Shown piece after piece: positions 11,702 through 23,754 of a stretch of 64,000 nt of DNA. The stretch's first letter is position 1. Every line of letters begins with the position of its first letter. The position numbers and the translations under genes are program-made. The notes beneath the pieces are model-generated. The model worked only from the letters and a program-made list of their open reading frames with translations. It made no database searches and was not told where the DNA came from. This DNA comes from Ailurus styani (lineage: Eukaryota > Chordata > Mammalia > Carnivora > Ailuridae), in assembly GCA_002007465.1 (NCBI GenBank), contig LNAC01000018.1, positions 2,012,920-2,076,919 on the forward strand, read 5' to 3'.

Positions 11702-11762
11702 ATGTAAATCGCTGTGATAATGATTTACATACAATTATTACACAGCTGTAATAATGTAAATC
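11702..11762. promoter_or_regulatory. Octamer-like palindrome cluster (candidate)
   Basis: ATGTAAATC occurs at 11702-11710, inverted at 11722-11730 (9-bp perfect arms, 11-base spacer), and again directly at 11754-11762. Between them ATTATTACA at 11734-11742 pairs with TGTAATAAT at 11747-11755 across four bases. ATGTAAAT is a POU/octamer-type half motif. Binding is inference. A decayed AT-rich repeat is the alternative. Confidence 0.25.
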
Positions 11763-11823
11763 TTGAATATTTATTGAAACAAGAGTTATACTATAGCACA
11801 CTGGGAGCACAGAGGTAGGGAAT

Positions 11824-11845
11824 GTGTGTGTGTGTGTGTGTGTGT
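11824..11845. repeat. (TG)n microsatellite
   Basis: Eleven uninterrupted TG units. Confidence 0.92.
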
Positions 11846-13239
11846 AGTAAGAGGGGAGACTGAGCTGGAAGAGAGCCAGGTCCTCATTTTCCATAATAGG
11901 AAGTCAACATAGAATGTCTAAGATTTAAGAAATCCAGACATGGTGGTGAAAGCATGTAATTAAGAAATATGGGGATAAGTGCAAAAGGAAACAGCTAAAA
12001 GCCATGAACAGAGCTCCCTTTGGGGAGTGTAGTGAAGTAGGGGAGGGACTGAAGTTAGACAGTGGTGCGCTGAAAACTGTTTAACTGCTTTTTCAGTGGG
12101 GGATAAAGGCCCTATTTGGAGCATTTGCCAGTTTCAGTGGTGTAAATATTCCCACCATGGTAACTTCGATCTACCAGGGTCATGTCAGCAACAGCAGAGT
12201 CAGAAGAGACTCACAACAGTCCATGGTCATGCGAGCTTTCTACCACGGATGTGATAGACACCAGTTCCCTGGACAGCACAGAGTAACCAAATAACTAGGG
12301 AGTAACAAATTGTTAACATTCAGTACCTTTGTTTTTGAGGTAATTTATTTAATTGCAAGTTTGCATAACTGAATCTTTAATAATGGCCACTTGTACCAAT
12401 CGGCTTGCAAAACCCCTAAAAATGCAGTGAGCAGACTGCAGCTTATCACCTGAACTACAGGCCCTGTAGTGGCACTAGATGGTATGAACTCGGGACCATT
12501 ATTGCTTTGAGAGGCATGAAAATTAAAGAACAAAGAAATAAAAAGCAGGTACCAGATGTTTTAAAGGAAGCTTGTTTTGTATTTAAAAAAAAAAAAAGTG
12601 AACAATCCTCCCCCGAGACCCGCAAATGCCTCTGTTTTCTGTTCCAATTTCTCTATGGGGGTGTGACTTGAGACCGAATCCGGATCTGGTTCATAACTGC
12701 TACCCAACACCGCCTTCTCTCACTCACTGTCCTCCTAATACACACACCGACACTAACAGCTACCATTAATGTAATCAGGTTTAATCCTCATAACAACTTC
12801 AGATCTTACAGCAGGAAGTGCTGTAAGCAGAAGGGAAGCAGGGGGGCAGAAAGTGTCCAAGGAGCAGCGTCGAGGTTTCTCAGTGTTTCATAATGTTAGG
12901 ACCACTGCGGAGATGGTCAGTTCCCAGTGCCCCACTGGTAGGGTGTCAGGGGTGTCAGGGGTCCCAGGGTCTAACCTGCCATATGATCCTTGAACTTCAA
13001 ACACAGCTTCAGCCTCAACAGAGCTGGGGCAGAGATCCTACTGCCTGGGGTGGGGTGGTGAAGCCCATTCCTTGGTGTCTAGAATCCTAGATTCTTTGTG
13101 CTATTGCTGTGGGCCTTAACCTGCAAGGACAAATCCAGCCCCACCTTAGTGAGACAGACCTTCAACCTCCAATGTTGGGTGCAGCTCTTAGATACACTGA
13201 GACTTCTCAAGGAGGAGCCAGGGGCTGTGGGTCCAGGCA

Positions 13240-13660
13240 TATCTCAAATATACCTCTCCTACCAGAAGGCAGAATTGATAGGAACTGGGACACCGGCTTC
13301 TCTGAACCTTCTTGCGGGTGCATTTGATGTAGTCTCTCAAGAACTTTTGAAAGGTTCATAGCCTTTGGCCAATAATTCCACTCTGGGAACTTACCCCAGG
13401 GGAATCAACAGAGAAGCACAGGAAGACATTCACTGCTGTGTTCTTTATAATAGAGACAGTATAATAAATGCCCAACAAGGAGGCACTGCCAAAATTAATT
13501 ATAGTATGCCAATATTACAGAATATTATGAGGTCACTGAAAATTTTATTTTCAAGGAATAATTAATGACTCAAGAATTGCTCAAGACCTAATGTTTAGTG
13601 ACACAGTCACATAGCTTCTATGTACATAAAATGATCCCTGTCTATTAAAAAAACACATAG
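13240..13660 (+). mobile_element. Degenerate L1M/HAL1-type 3' fragment
   Basis: Sense old-LINE landmarks are present: a tttggccaataattccactc tract, a ctgtgttctttataatagag tract, and acagaatattatgaggtcac, followed by a tail-like region. Heavily diverged and without coding capacity. Confidence 0.65.
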
Positions 13661-14430
13661 TCTGTGAGAAAATACATCCAGACGTTAAGAGCGGCAATCT
13701 CCAGCGGGCTGGAAATTCGTGGATTCCAATTCTACCGCGATGAGCATTTAAAATTTGCATCACACAGATAGATACTATTAAAAAATATACACGTACCCAC
13801 TGCGCAGCTCTGACTGAAAAACATTCCTCTCTGGCTGTGGTCAAGCAGGTGCTAAGGAAGTGAGGAGCAGCCTCGCAGATTTACATTGTTTCAGAAGTTT
13901 TTTGGGCAGGGACCTAAATACATTTGTTCACACAGGTTCTCTACTCCCTTGTTACCTCACGAATGATTTGGGGGAAAACAAGCTCCCTGAATTGGCATAA
14001 AATCGTGTAATTGACCGTAAGCAGGTTTCAGAGAGCGCAGCACGCACTCGGGCAGCCGAGGCCAGGCCCTCCCTGGGAAAGGGGCCGGTGCTCTGTGGCT
14101 CCATCCAGGCTCTATCTGACCCCAGCGAACTGACAGAGGACGAGATATTTTCAAAACAACCTACACTGCAGCTTCAGCTTCTTAGAATGTCCCACCGCTG
14201 CAAAGCTGAATTTTGTACACAGAAGCGAAACCTCTTTCATACCTGGGGACTCGGCTCAGCCTGGGCTGCAGGAACACACCCTGAGCAGGACGTAGAGTTG
14301 CCAGGCCCAGTTCCAGAAACTCACTTCAGCGGCCGAGTGACCTTGACCGTGGCCCCTGGTCTCTCTGGGCTTCCCAGATTCCCAAACCCTGGGCTATCAC
14401 TTTTTCTGCTTCTTCGTGGCTGCCCTTTTA

Positions 14431-14653
14431 TTTATTTTTATTTTTTTATTTTTTATTTTTTTTAAAGATTTTATTTATTTATTTCACAGAGGGAGAGAGA
14501 TTACAAGGAGGCAGAGAGGCAGGCAGAGAGAGAGGGGGGTAAGCAGGCTCCCTGCTGAGCAGGGTGCCCGATGCGGGCTTCGATCCCAGGACCCTGAGAT
14601 CATGACCTGAGCCGAAAGCAGAGGCTTTAACCCACTGAGCCACCCAGGCGCCC
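14431..14653 (-). mobile_element. CAN-SINE, minus orientation (CACAGAGGGAG subtype)
   Basis: It opens with poly(T)/TTTA, runs through the cacagagggagagagattac and ggaggcagagaggcaggcag tracts, and closes with the complement of the tRNA-Lys head. A perfect 12-bp target-site duplication, gctgccctttta, lies at 14419-14430 and 14654-14665, so the insertion is fairly young. Confidence 0.95.
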
Positions 14654-14661
14654 GCTGCCCT

Positions 14662-14896
14662 TTTAATTGTAGGAAGCTACAAGGCTGGGCTATGGCCAGA
14701 GCGCCTTGCGTCTCTCGTACCGGGACAGAACGTGGACTGTCACATCAAGAGAGCGATCAGGGCGCCTGGGTGGCTCAGNTTTAATTGTAGGAAGCTACAA
14801 GGCTGGGCTATGGCCAGAGCGCCTTGCGTCTCTGGTACCGGGACAGAACGTGGACTGTCACATCAAGAGAGCGATCAGGGCGCCTGGGTGGCTCAG
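14662..14896. other. Duplicate around a single N (assembly join)
   Basis: Bases 14662-14778 and 14780-14896 are the same 117-base segment separated by one N at 14779, with one difference (C at 14716, G at 14834). The duplication ends exactly at the N inside the head of a CAN-SINE. This is what two overlapping contig ends joined by a one-base gap would look like. Confidence 0.85.
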
Positions 14897-15068
14897 TGGG
14901 TTAGGTCATGATCTCAGGGTCCTGGGAACAAGGCCTGCATCAGGCTCCCTGCTCAGTGGGGAGCCTGCTTCCTCCTCTCTCTGCCTGCCCCTCTGCCTAC
15001 TTGTGATCTCTCTCTCTGTCAAGTAAATAAAAAAACAAAGCAAAACAAAACAAAAAAACCCTTTAAAA
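14877..15068 (+). mobile_element. CAN-SINE, plus orientation (head repeated by assembly join)
   Basis: The ggcgcctgggtggctcag head is followed by a shortened body, then ctgcctacttgtgatctctc, and A-rich sequence. The pre-insertion gagagcgatcag and the downstream gagagctatcag (near 15085-15096) are plausible target-site duplicates with one difference. The fragment at 14759-14778 is the same head seen a second time because of the N join. Confidence 0.85.
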
Positions 15069-15091
15069 AAGAGAGAGAGAGAGAGAGAGAG
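15069..15091. repeat. (GA)n microsatellite
   Basis: About 11 GA units directly after the SINE tail. Confidence 0.85.
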
Positions 15092-15129
15092 CTATCAGAA
15101 AGACGCGGAATGGCCATACTCATGATGAC

Positions 15130-15340
15130 CGTGGCAATGATGGTAACAACAAATCAGTGGACAAGTGCTCACCAACCCCTAAGCCTTGCACTGAGCAATT
15201 AATTTATGTACATTGTCTTATTTAATTCTTGTAATAACCCTATAAGTCTTCTTGAAATGCTTCTATAACCCTCCAGGAACAATCCATTGTAAGGAGAGGA
15301 AGACTGAGCTTCCAGGCTGCTGTGATAAAGGTGAGGACCT
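15130..15340 (-). mobile_element. MIR fragment, antisense
   Basis: The 3' part of MIR in complement is visible: a cttgcactgagcaattaatt stretch, then acattgtcttatttaattct, and cttgtaataaccctataag. Confidence 0.6.
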
Positions 15341-15600
15341 GGGAGGCATGGAGCTGAAATTTGCCCTTGGGGCTGTCCGCTGGAGGCTCCTCCGCTCTGC
15401 CACCTCCTGTCCCACACAGGAGGTGAGACACTTGCTAATGAGGGAGGAAAGTGCTCATTGATCCAAGAGAGGGACCTCAGAAGTTCTTGTGAGCTTCTCA
15501 GGATGGGATGGCCAGCAAGTCTGTTGTGAAGCCCCTTGACTTTGCTCTCGGAGAACACCCTTCTCTCATGCAGTCTCTCTCTTCTCCTTGGTGATTTTCA

Positions 15601-15745
15601 CACTTGGCTACAGTTTAGAATCATCTGGAAGTTTAAAAAAAATCCCAATGCTCAGGTTGCACCCCTGTTGATTTAATCATCATGACTGGGACCGGGGAGC
15701 CAAACATCAGTGTTTTTTCAGGATCTGCAAGTATTCCAATGGGCA
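15601..15745. mobile_element. MER5A-like hAT fragment
   Basis: The tract tagaatcatctggaagttt, then aatcccaatgctcaggttgc, then a caaacatcagtg stretch resembles MER5A (non-autonomous hAT-Charlie). No terminal repeats are intact. Confidence 0.55.
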
Positions 15746-16759
15746 ACAGAGTTTGGGAGGTCCAACTGGCATTCCGAGCTTTGGTGGGGGAGCCATTTTT
15801 GGCCACCCGGTCATCACACTTGTGCTCTGTGCTGTCCCATGCCTCCCATACCAGCCCATTGGGCTGTTTGCTGTCTTCTCTGCTCTCTCTCCTCCAGATG
15901 GACGGTGGTACTGACAGAGACACAGTCATCATAAAATGGGAAGCAGAGTCCTTCCCCTCAAGGCCCCTGTGTCCCGGCCCTGGGTCTGAAGGACCTTGCC
16001 CCCAACTCACAGCCCTCGACATTTCACAAAGCACTTCCACGCATGTGTTCCTAATGAGTATTGTCCAAGAAAGGTGTGACTGGACGAAGGATGACAGTCG
16101 TCCCTGGTCACCACACCTGAAACGATAGCCAGGACGAATCTGTACAGGTTCGGGGCCCTGGGCACCGCCATGGCCTTCTCAGAGGGACTAAGAGGGGCGT
16201 CACATGCTCCTAAACATGGTGTGCCCCTGACCCAAAGTGCCGGTGCCCCCCCAGAGTATACCCGATTTGCCAAGGATAGTCCCCAACACATGTGCACACG
16301 CACAGACATTTATACACACGTGCACGCATGACCCACATGGCCATCTGTGTCCAGGCCTCTGACTCTGCTCCCTCCCTCCAGCCCAGAATGCACCGGTCTC
16401 ATGTCCCATAGTTCAGGGCCCTGAGCTCTTCGGCCATTAATCCAATAAACAAAAGCCATCTAAGGACACTGGAGAATGATGGGGCAGTCCATTCCTGCGT
16501 GCAGGTCATCTATGCGGCTACCACAAGAGCCTTCAGAGAGAGCCTTCTTGCCCCCAAGTAACTCTCCTGGGTTTTCAGACTCTCAGGCGGTCTGGGAGGA
16601 GATCTAATCTAGATGGAGAGTTTTACTCATGCTAGAGCTTGCAGAATTGTTCCGCGGGATTCCTGAAGTGGGTCCCCAATTTGTCTGCTTGCTTCTAGTG
16701 TCCGCCCTCTTCAATTCTCTCACCAATTCATCTTCCATTCAGTCACCTAGAGACCACCA

Positions 16760-17200
16760 CTGCTGCAGTAACTCCCCTGCTCCGTAAGATTCAATGGCTC
16801 CCTATTGCTTAGATTTGAAAAGCTAAACTCCTTATTCAGACATCAGAGCCGTTGTAGTCCCAGCTCAGTCCTGCTTCGACAGAATCCCTCACCCACCACT
16901 GGTGCCATACTATGGCTACACACACACCTCCGTGCCCCCGCCTCCAATGCTCCCGCTACCTAGATGACTTTTGTTCCTGGTTCATCTCTGCCACCGGGCT
17001 GTGAGCACCACCAGGTCAGTGACCCCGATAAAGGCATGTCTGGGGCCTCGTTCAGGGCCCAGCTCATAGTGAGAACTCAAGCTGGGTGAATGGCTCCCAC
17101 CCAGTCACCCACCTCTGGGTCTTTGCTCACGCTGTTCCCTCATCCCAGACTCCCCTTCCCATCCTCGGCACCAAGAAAATGTCATCCAAGAACTAGACAA
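16760..17200 (-). mobile_element. L2 3' fragments, antisense
   Basis: Antisense L2 landmarks are present: ttcaatggctccctattgct, a gctaaactccttattcagac stretch, ggctgtgagcaccaccaggt, and cagctcatagtgagaactca. A further piece with tctttgctcacgctgttccc begins near 17108. Confidence 0.7.
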
Positions 17201-17770
17201 ATGCTCTCCCATCCCTATGCTGGGAGATAATTCTAGATCCTGCTCTTGTGACCTTGAGAAACTCCACATCTGGGGCTGAGCTTCAGGGGTAGATTCAGAG
17301 TCAAAGGGCAGAGTGTGGGAAAGCGGCTGTGAATGCTCTCAAGTTAGTCATCTGGCCAAGACTGGGTCATGGCGGGACCTCAGAAAGCCTCCTAACCCCA
17401 TGACTTCCTGTTTTGATTCCCCCCTCATTCTTTTATCTTTGTGTTTTTTGAGATGAAAAGGGTTTGCTGACTTTTCCAGTTAAGATCCCTGGTGTGTTTG
17501 TATGTGTGTATGGGTGCGTGGGCAGAGGGAGTGGGAAAAGGCTCAGTGGGGTAGGAGGGTTGGGGGGTGGAGAGAGGGTGTTGTTTGGGGAAGAGCAGTG
17601 AAGAATCCTGTTTCTCTGGGTATTTCAGCTCTGGGAAACACACTCACTTCTTCCAGGCTCCAGGTGGGGCCACCTTTGTCCACGGTCCTAGGCAGTATCC
17701 TTTTGAAGACCCCACGAGAAGAGATAAGAGGCTTCCTGAGTCTGGGATGGGAAGATGTTGAGTGACAGTG

Positions 17771-17773
<3 letters not shown>

Positions 17774-17827
<54 letters not shown>
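17774..17827. repeat. (TG)27 microsatellite
   Basis: About 27 uninterrupted TG units, which read as CA on the CORO2B transcript. Confidence 0.96.
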
Positions 17828-17830
<3 letters not shown>

Positions 17831-18124
17831 GGGGAGGGGGGCTTCCTGGGACCTCAGAGTTCATGCCTGTCTCTGCAGTTTGATGACTGGCCCCTTTTAT
17901 AAAACCTTATGCTAAAATACAGAAAGAAGATAAGAAAACTCCAAACTGACAAATCTGATGGGATGTCATGGGGGTGGGTTTGTGAACTTGGCTACTATTA
18001 ATCTTTTGGGGGAAACAGACAGAGAGCCAGACAGTTGGTGGGCTGTGCTTTGGTGGAGGAAATGTGGGGAGAGGGGAGGTTATGGGAGCCAGTTGAGGGA
18101 AAGTACTGGAGACTCTGAAATCAG

Positions 18125-18270
18125 GGAGGTCTTCCCAGAGGAGGTGCCGAAGATCCAAAGGATTGATAGCACACAGCCAGGACATAGCATGGGGGATGCT
18201 TAAGGCACAGAAGGACCAGCACCTGCAAAGGCCCGGGTATATTCGGAAAGCCAAGTAAGTGAAGAGAGAC
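18125..18270 (+). mobile_element. L2 fragment, sense
   Basis: The tract gggaggtcttcccagaggag, and later accagcacctgcaaaggccc, match the sense part of L2 upstream of its 3' end. Confidence 0.55.
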
Positions 18271-18353
18271 AAGGCCGCGAGGAAGGCCTAGACCAGATGG
18301 TTGAGGAAGAAACCCCGAAATCGTAACCTGTTGGAACCATGAAAGAATTGGCA

Positions 18354-18440
18354 AAAATACAAACAAATAAACAAACAAAAAAACCCAAAAAACACACACG
18401 ACAAGAATATAAAACATACAAAAATACAAAATACAAGACA
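18354..18440. repeat. A-rich low-complexity tract
   Basis: A-rich sequence with imperfect CAAA and ATACAAA units and no clear element boundary. Confidence 0.8.
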
Positions 18441-18559
18441 GCTTCTATGCAAATTGTGGGGAGAGACTTAATTTTGTTTGTTTTATGATGAATAGAAAGG
18501 CAAATTTCCCATCTAGGCAGAAAATTGAAAGAAAAACGGGTGCTCACACACGCTCTCAA

Positions 18560-19500
18560 GGCAGTCATCGGGAGCACCGACCCCTGGCTTCTCCCCCCTG
18601 TCACAGAGCCTCGCTCTCCCGGGAGGAGGGAAGCCCTGGGGACACGAAGGCCCGGAGCACTGTGGGGTCAGCTGCCGGCTCTGCAGCATCTCCCCGTTTC
18701 TTACCCCAAGCAGACCGCGTCCTGCGCGCTCCTCCCAGAGCCCGGTCAGTGCCTCTCCGCAGGGGCCCTGCCACCGAGAGGCCCTAGTGGGAACCCACCC
18801 CAAATGCTGGCAGCCTGGGGAGGGATGGAGGCCTGAATGGGCCCGAGGGGCAACCCAGTCAAGGTCAGGAGCAGCTCCTGGGGCAGCCCCCTGAGTTTTG
18901 GCCCAGAGGCCTAAACGTCTGGCACACCAGGGGCCATCTCAACAGAGACCCCCGCCCCCAGGCCTTCTTGTGTTTTCCAGGGACTATCGCCAAGAATATA
19001 AAGATCTCTTCCATTTGTTGTCTGGGCCACGGAAGGCGAGAGAAAGGGACAGCCTCTGGCCTGAGGCCCGTGTTGAGACGGCCCTGCGTATGTCTCCCGC
19101 AGTGTGAAGGGAAGCTCCTTCGGGGTTACCGTTTTTTGTCCAGTCCCCCCCCCAGGGTTCGGAGAACGCCGCCGGACCTCCCCGTCCCAGTCAGAAGGCC
19201 AGTAGCCCGGGATCACTGGGGTTTATGTCAGCCCTGCTGCTCACTGGCTTTGGCCTGGGGCTAGTTCCCGCCTCTGTGGGCCTCAGTCTCTCCTTCGGAG
19301 CAGTGGAGGCGTGTGTACACCCACGCCCTGGGGCTCCTGTCTCTACGGCCAGCATTGCTAATGGCTCACTGCATCCTACCTGAGCCCCGCGCCCCTTCTT
19401 GGTGATCGGCAAGGGGACGTCTGAATGTCTGCCAGGGGCCACGTGACCCTCTAGAGCCCTGACAGCTGTTCGCCAAGCCCCAGAGACCCCGGGTAGCTCT
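18560..19500. promoter_or_regulatory. CpG-richer patch in intron 2 (candidate)
   Basis: By eye about 15 CpGs fall in 18565-18785, and CpGs continue around 19070-19200 and beyond. This is denser than most of the intron, though below a strong CpG island. No TATA or splice signal is obvious. It could be an intragenic regulatory element or just a GC-rich segment. Confidence 0.25.
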
Positions 19501-20639
19501 CAGCATTCTGAGAGGACGCCTGAGGCCTCTGGCAAGTTAATCCCTGCAAATGCCTTCACATCTGCCCCTTCCGGACCCACTGTGCCCATGACCCCCCTAA
19601 GGTGCTTCTAGCAGCTTTCCAATCGGTCTCCTGGGCGCTTGGCTCCTCTGGAGCCCCAGTGTGAGGTTGGGATTCCGTAATTATCCCTCTCATTGTACAG
19701 CCCCTCTGGAACCTTCCATGGGTGTAACCATTAGTAGGAATTTTGACACTTGGACTTCCAAATTCCTTTCCTGATTTGGGGGGACTGATGGGATGCAGCT
19801 CCTCGCCTTCCATCATGAGAACTAAAGTGGGGCTCCTCCTACCCAGGGTCCCCTGGGGGCCGAGGAGGGACACCTGACCTGGTGTGGCCAATGATACTTC
19901 CCACTTAGGATGGCCAATGACTGACCCGACTCCTGCTCTGGGCCCTCAGGGGCTGACTTGGTGCTTCCCTGGGTTCCAAGTCTGGCCCTTCACCACCTCC
20001 AGCCCCTTGAATCTGTGAAGGCCCCCAACCCCTGTCTGCTCATGAGGGCCACCATGACCTCTGTTGCTAGCTACCAGGAATTCTGGCTGAGTCATCTGCC
20101 TGGTCCCTACCTCCTCAAGCTTATCTGCTTGGCCTTTGGGAGCCCACACCCTGATCCCACCTGCCTTCCCCTAAACTTACCTACCAGTTTGACTGGCTCT
20201 TTTGGGGTCATACTTCTCAGATCTGTCGAGAGACAGACCTTATGTTATGTCTCAGGTCCTAATAAAACCCAGAAATCTCCTTAAATCCCAGAATTTTGAG
20301 GACCACAACTTTTCTCAGACTGCTTCTCACGTCTGGAAGAAACACAGAACTTCTTTGTCAGATCATGTGTGTCCTGACCCTTGGTTGGGGAAAATAGGGT
20401 CCCCAAATCAGGGGACTCTTCAGTGGCCCATGACTGCCTCACTGCCCATCCCCACATTCCTAGGACACCCATCCTTAGAAGGACCTGCTCCTTTGGACCC
20501 TCTGTAAGCCCTAAGCATCCTTCAGGAGCCACCCTGACTCCTGCTAGTGCTAAGATGTCTCATCTGACCCCTCCACATCTTGTGATTTCCCCCTTCCATA
20601 AGCTTCACAAGCCTGTCCCTCCCCTAACCCACCATTGCT

Positions 20640-20820
20640 GATAATGCTGGCTGCCATTTACTGAGAGCCTTCCAAGTGCAATTTCAATTACTTATCACAA
20701 GAACCTTACGAAATACATATCACCATTGTGACCATTTTGCAGATGAGGAAACCAAAGCTCAGGGAGATTAATTAATACAGTGGCAAGGCCAGGCCTCAGG
20801 CCTCAGTCTGCATGACTTCT
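20640..20820 (-). mobile_element. MIR fragment, antisense
   Basis: Complement of MIR is clear: ctgccatttactgagagcct, ttttgcagatgaggaaacc, and gtggcaaggccaggcctcag. Confidence 0.75.
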
Positions 20821-21168
20821 GAATTAGGATGTAAGTTACACAAAGTGCGGTGCTGGGGCTTGTTCTCTGCTGTAACCTGAAGGCCTGCAGTTGTGCCTGA
20901 CGGATGGCAGGACCTCAGTAACTTTTCATTGAATGCCATAAACTGAGTGAGAAAAATTCTACAAACTCTGGACCGAACCAGATCCTCTGTATAGTTCCAT
21001 GGGTTGTGCACTGCACAACTCAAAGGAGTTACCATTCATAAGGTGCACAGTCTTCTGTGGTTCTCTAACCGTGATGCTGCCCTGCTTCTCAATTTAGCAT
21101 TACCTTGTATTATTTGCTTTCTTTCATGGATGTTGGTTGTCTTCCCCAAGAGATTATCAGCACCCTCA

Positions 21169-21298
21169 CTTTTTTTTGTAACATAGGCTCCACACCTAGC
21201 ATGGAGCCCAACACAGGGCTTGAACTCACAACCCCGAGATCGGAGACCTAAGCTGAGATGAATTGTTTGCTCAACCAACTGAGCCACCCAGGCGCCCC
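21169..21298 (-). mobile_element. CAN-SINE, minus orientation, shortened
   Basis: It runs from poly(T) to the complement of the SINE head (gagccacccaggcgcccc) in only 130 bases, lacking the CT-rich part. Target-site duplicates atcagcaccctca (21156-21168) and atcagcaccttca (21299-21311) differ at one base, so it is older. Confidence 0.9.
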
Positions 21299-22489
21299 AT
21301 CAGCACCTTCATCTTAGATGAGATAATCATGGGGGGTTCTCAGCAGAGTATGAGACCCAGTGAAACCTACAAAGTATGAAACATGCTTTTTATGCCCTCC
21401 GGCCCTAAGCACAATGTCAGTCTATATTCAGGCTCAAATAACCCACCAACCACGTGCTGCCAGTTGCCCAGATGCTGCTTTTGTCAGCGGTGGGAGGGGA
21501 TCATAGGGTACTATTCATACCCCCCAGAGCTGGGCCCCTCCTCTGCTTTGTCTCTTTGGAATTACCCCTAAGAGAGCCCACTATCCATCAGGAGCATGCA
21601 GATGCTGCAGGGACCCAATGCCTGGCATCCTCCTGGCCAAGACTCAGCCCTGGGTTGGCACTGCCCACATGGAAGCTGCGGAACCCAAGGGCAGGGTGGG
21701 GGACCTGTGGCTCACACCCTTGGCTTCTGTCCATCAGGGCTCCGTCCATCAAGAGCCCAGAGGAGGGGCTGCGCCAACTTGGAGGCAATGGCCCTGGGAC
21801 ATCAATGGCCTTGAAAGTCCCTATTAAATGGAAGGTGAGCAGCTCACTTCTCAGATGCTCCACCCCATCCCAAGCCTTCTCTCTCTGCGTCTGCTGAGGT
21901 CAGGTGGTCCTCCGAGGCAGGGTGGTGGGTGAAGAGACATACCGCACACACTCTGAGCTCCCTCCCGGAGCTGGTATCTGGCTCTGGCTCTGCGCACACT
22001 AATGAGTGAGAAAGTCCCTTCCTCCCAGGGCTTCAGTTCCTTCAGGAGACAATAAACATAAGCACCTTGGCACAGCCCTGGCACCAAATACGCACTCAAT
22101 AAACCTCACTTATCATCATTATCTGCAAAATAAGGGTCCGCGTCCCCACCCTGCCCCGGTGTTCTGCACCCGGGACCACTACCACCTCCCTCGCACCCCC
22201 CACCCCGTTCCCCACTGTGCTCGGTGCCTCTGGGTTGAGTCTCCTCTGCCCGTCACTGATCTGTGAGCTCTCCACGGGTGGGGCAGGCGCCTAACCCAGT
22301 TGCAACCGCAGCCCTGCACGGCCCCTGCACACGTGCTCAGAAGCGTCTGTGGGACTGAGCTGAGACATGGGGGCCTTCCCTGCTCTGACCAGCTGCGGTT
22401 ATAAATTCAACCTCCACCCATGTGCTCATCCAACACAGACAGGGACCTCCCTGGGCCTGGCACTGGTCGCCTAGAAAGGAAATCCCCCC

Positions 22490-22612
22490 TTTGAATGTGA
22501 GCTCCATGACATTCTGTCTGTTTTGCTCACGGCTATATCCCAAACACCGAGCACAGCGCTGGGAATAGGATAGACTCTCAACAAGTTTTTATTGAATGGA
22601 TGTATGAGTGAG
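22490..22612 (-). mobile_element. L2 3' end, antisense
   Basis: The tract gtgagctccatgacattctg, then gagcacagcgctgggaat, then tttttattgaatggatgtat is the antisense L2 terminus. Confidence 0.75.
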
Positions 22613-23522
22613 AAGCCGGTGACCTTCTGCAGAAGGTCCATGCTCTCCCTTATCTGCGCCCAGGGTCCGGGCAGGGACTGGCTCTTACTGTTGAGCAGCG
22701 CTGGGCTGCCAGAGGGGTGTGGGGCAGGGGACACATCCCCTGGTAGGCCTGCCACCTGGCCTCCAGCCAGATCCGTTATCTTTCCAGTGACCTGGGGCTA
22801 CTCTAATTCTCGAACAATAAATGGGATGCGAGGCCTGGTCTGTGTTGAGCAGCAACAGATGCAGCCGTGAAGGCTGGGGGTGGGGATTGCACTGTCTGCC
22901 GGTCTGGGGGTCCCCATAAGAGACAGTGTGAGCAGCTCCTCTGAGCTTGGCCCTGGCTGCCCACCCACCAATCCCTGGGACACCCTCCATTGGTTGTCCC
23001 CTGGCGCCAAGGCCACCTTCTGGGGGGTCTGGAACAGAGAGGGAAGAGAGGGCTCTCATCAGCACAGAAATTGGGGTTTCCTCTTCTGCCAGAGCCCACA
23101 GCCTGCACCGTGGAGCCTGAGGTCATTCCTGGCTCAGCCTGGGTGGGAAGGGGCTCTAACCTATCCAGGGTTGCACCATGAGCTAGCAGCCAGCCGCCTG
23201 TGTGCTGAGCAGCTCTCCTGGGGAGATCACGTGCACATAATGCCTTAGTCAGAAAGAGACAGTGGCACTTGGCGTGCAAGGAGGCAGTGATCCTTGCTAT
23301 TCAAGTGGCCTCCTTAACCTCTGTCTCCCAAATCCTGATAGTCAAAGAAAAAGACTTCAACTAGATTGGTTCTAAGAAGTCAAAAGCCAAGGCAGGCCAG
23401 GAAAAGAAAGAATGTTCTGCTTGAATTCAGGGGTCCTCAATGCCTAGGAGTGTCTGTGCAGTTCACAATGACTCCCTAATTACGGCCTTTATCCCAGATG
23501 GGGAGGCTTGCAGCCATGTTAG

Positions 23523-23523
<1 letters not shown>

Positions 23524-23577
<54 letters not shown>
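23524..23577. repeat. (CA)27 microsatellite
   Basis: About 27 uninterrupted CA units. Confidence 0.96.
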
Positions 23578-23578
<1 letters not shown>

Positions 23579-23754
23579 GATTGGATCAGAATGAACATTA
23601 ATTAAAGCTGAGCCAATCAGATTTGGATTTACACCCCCTCCTTCACATATAGCTGATTGGACCAGGATGCACATCTAATTCAAATTGAGCCAATGAGAGT
23701 ACCTGATCACTGTATTTGAAGTTGTTACTACCCCTTCACCCTCCCCCATTCCTG

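Noticed and set aside
14662..14896. Genuine tandem duplication
   Set aside because: The breakpoint is an N and the copies are nearly identical; a contig-end overlap is simpler.
21169..21298. tRNA gene suggested by the tRNA-like tract
   Set aside because: It is the tRNA-Lys-derived head of a SINE in antisense with a poly(T) tail side, not a foldable tRNA.
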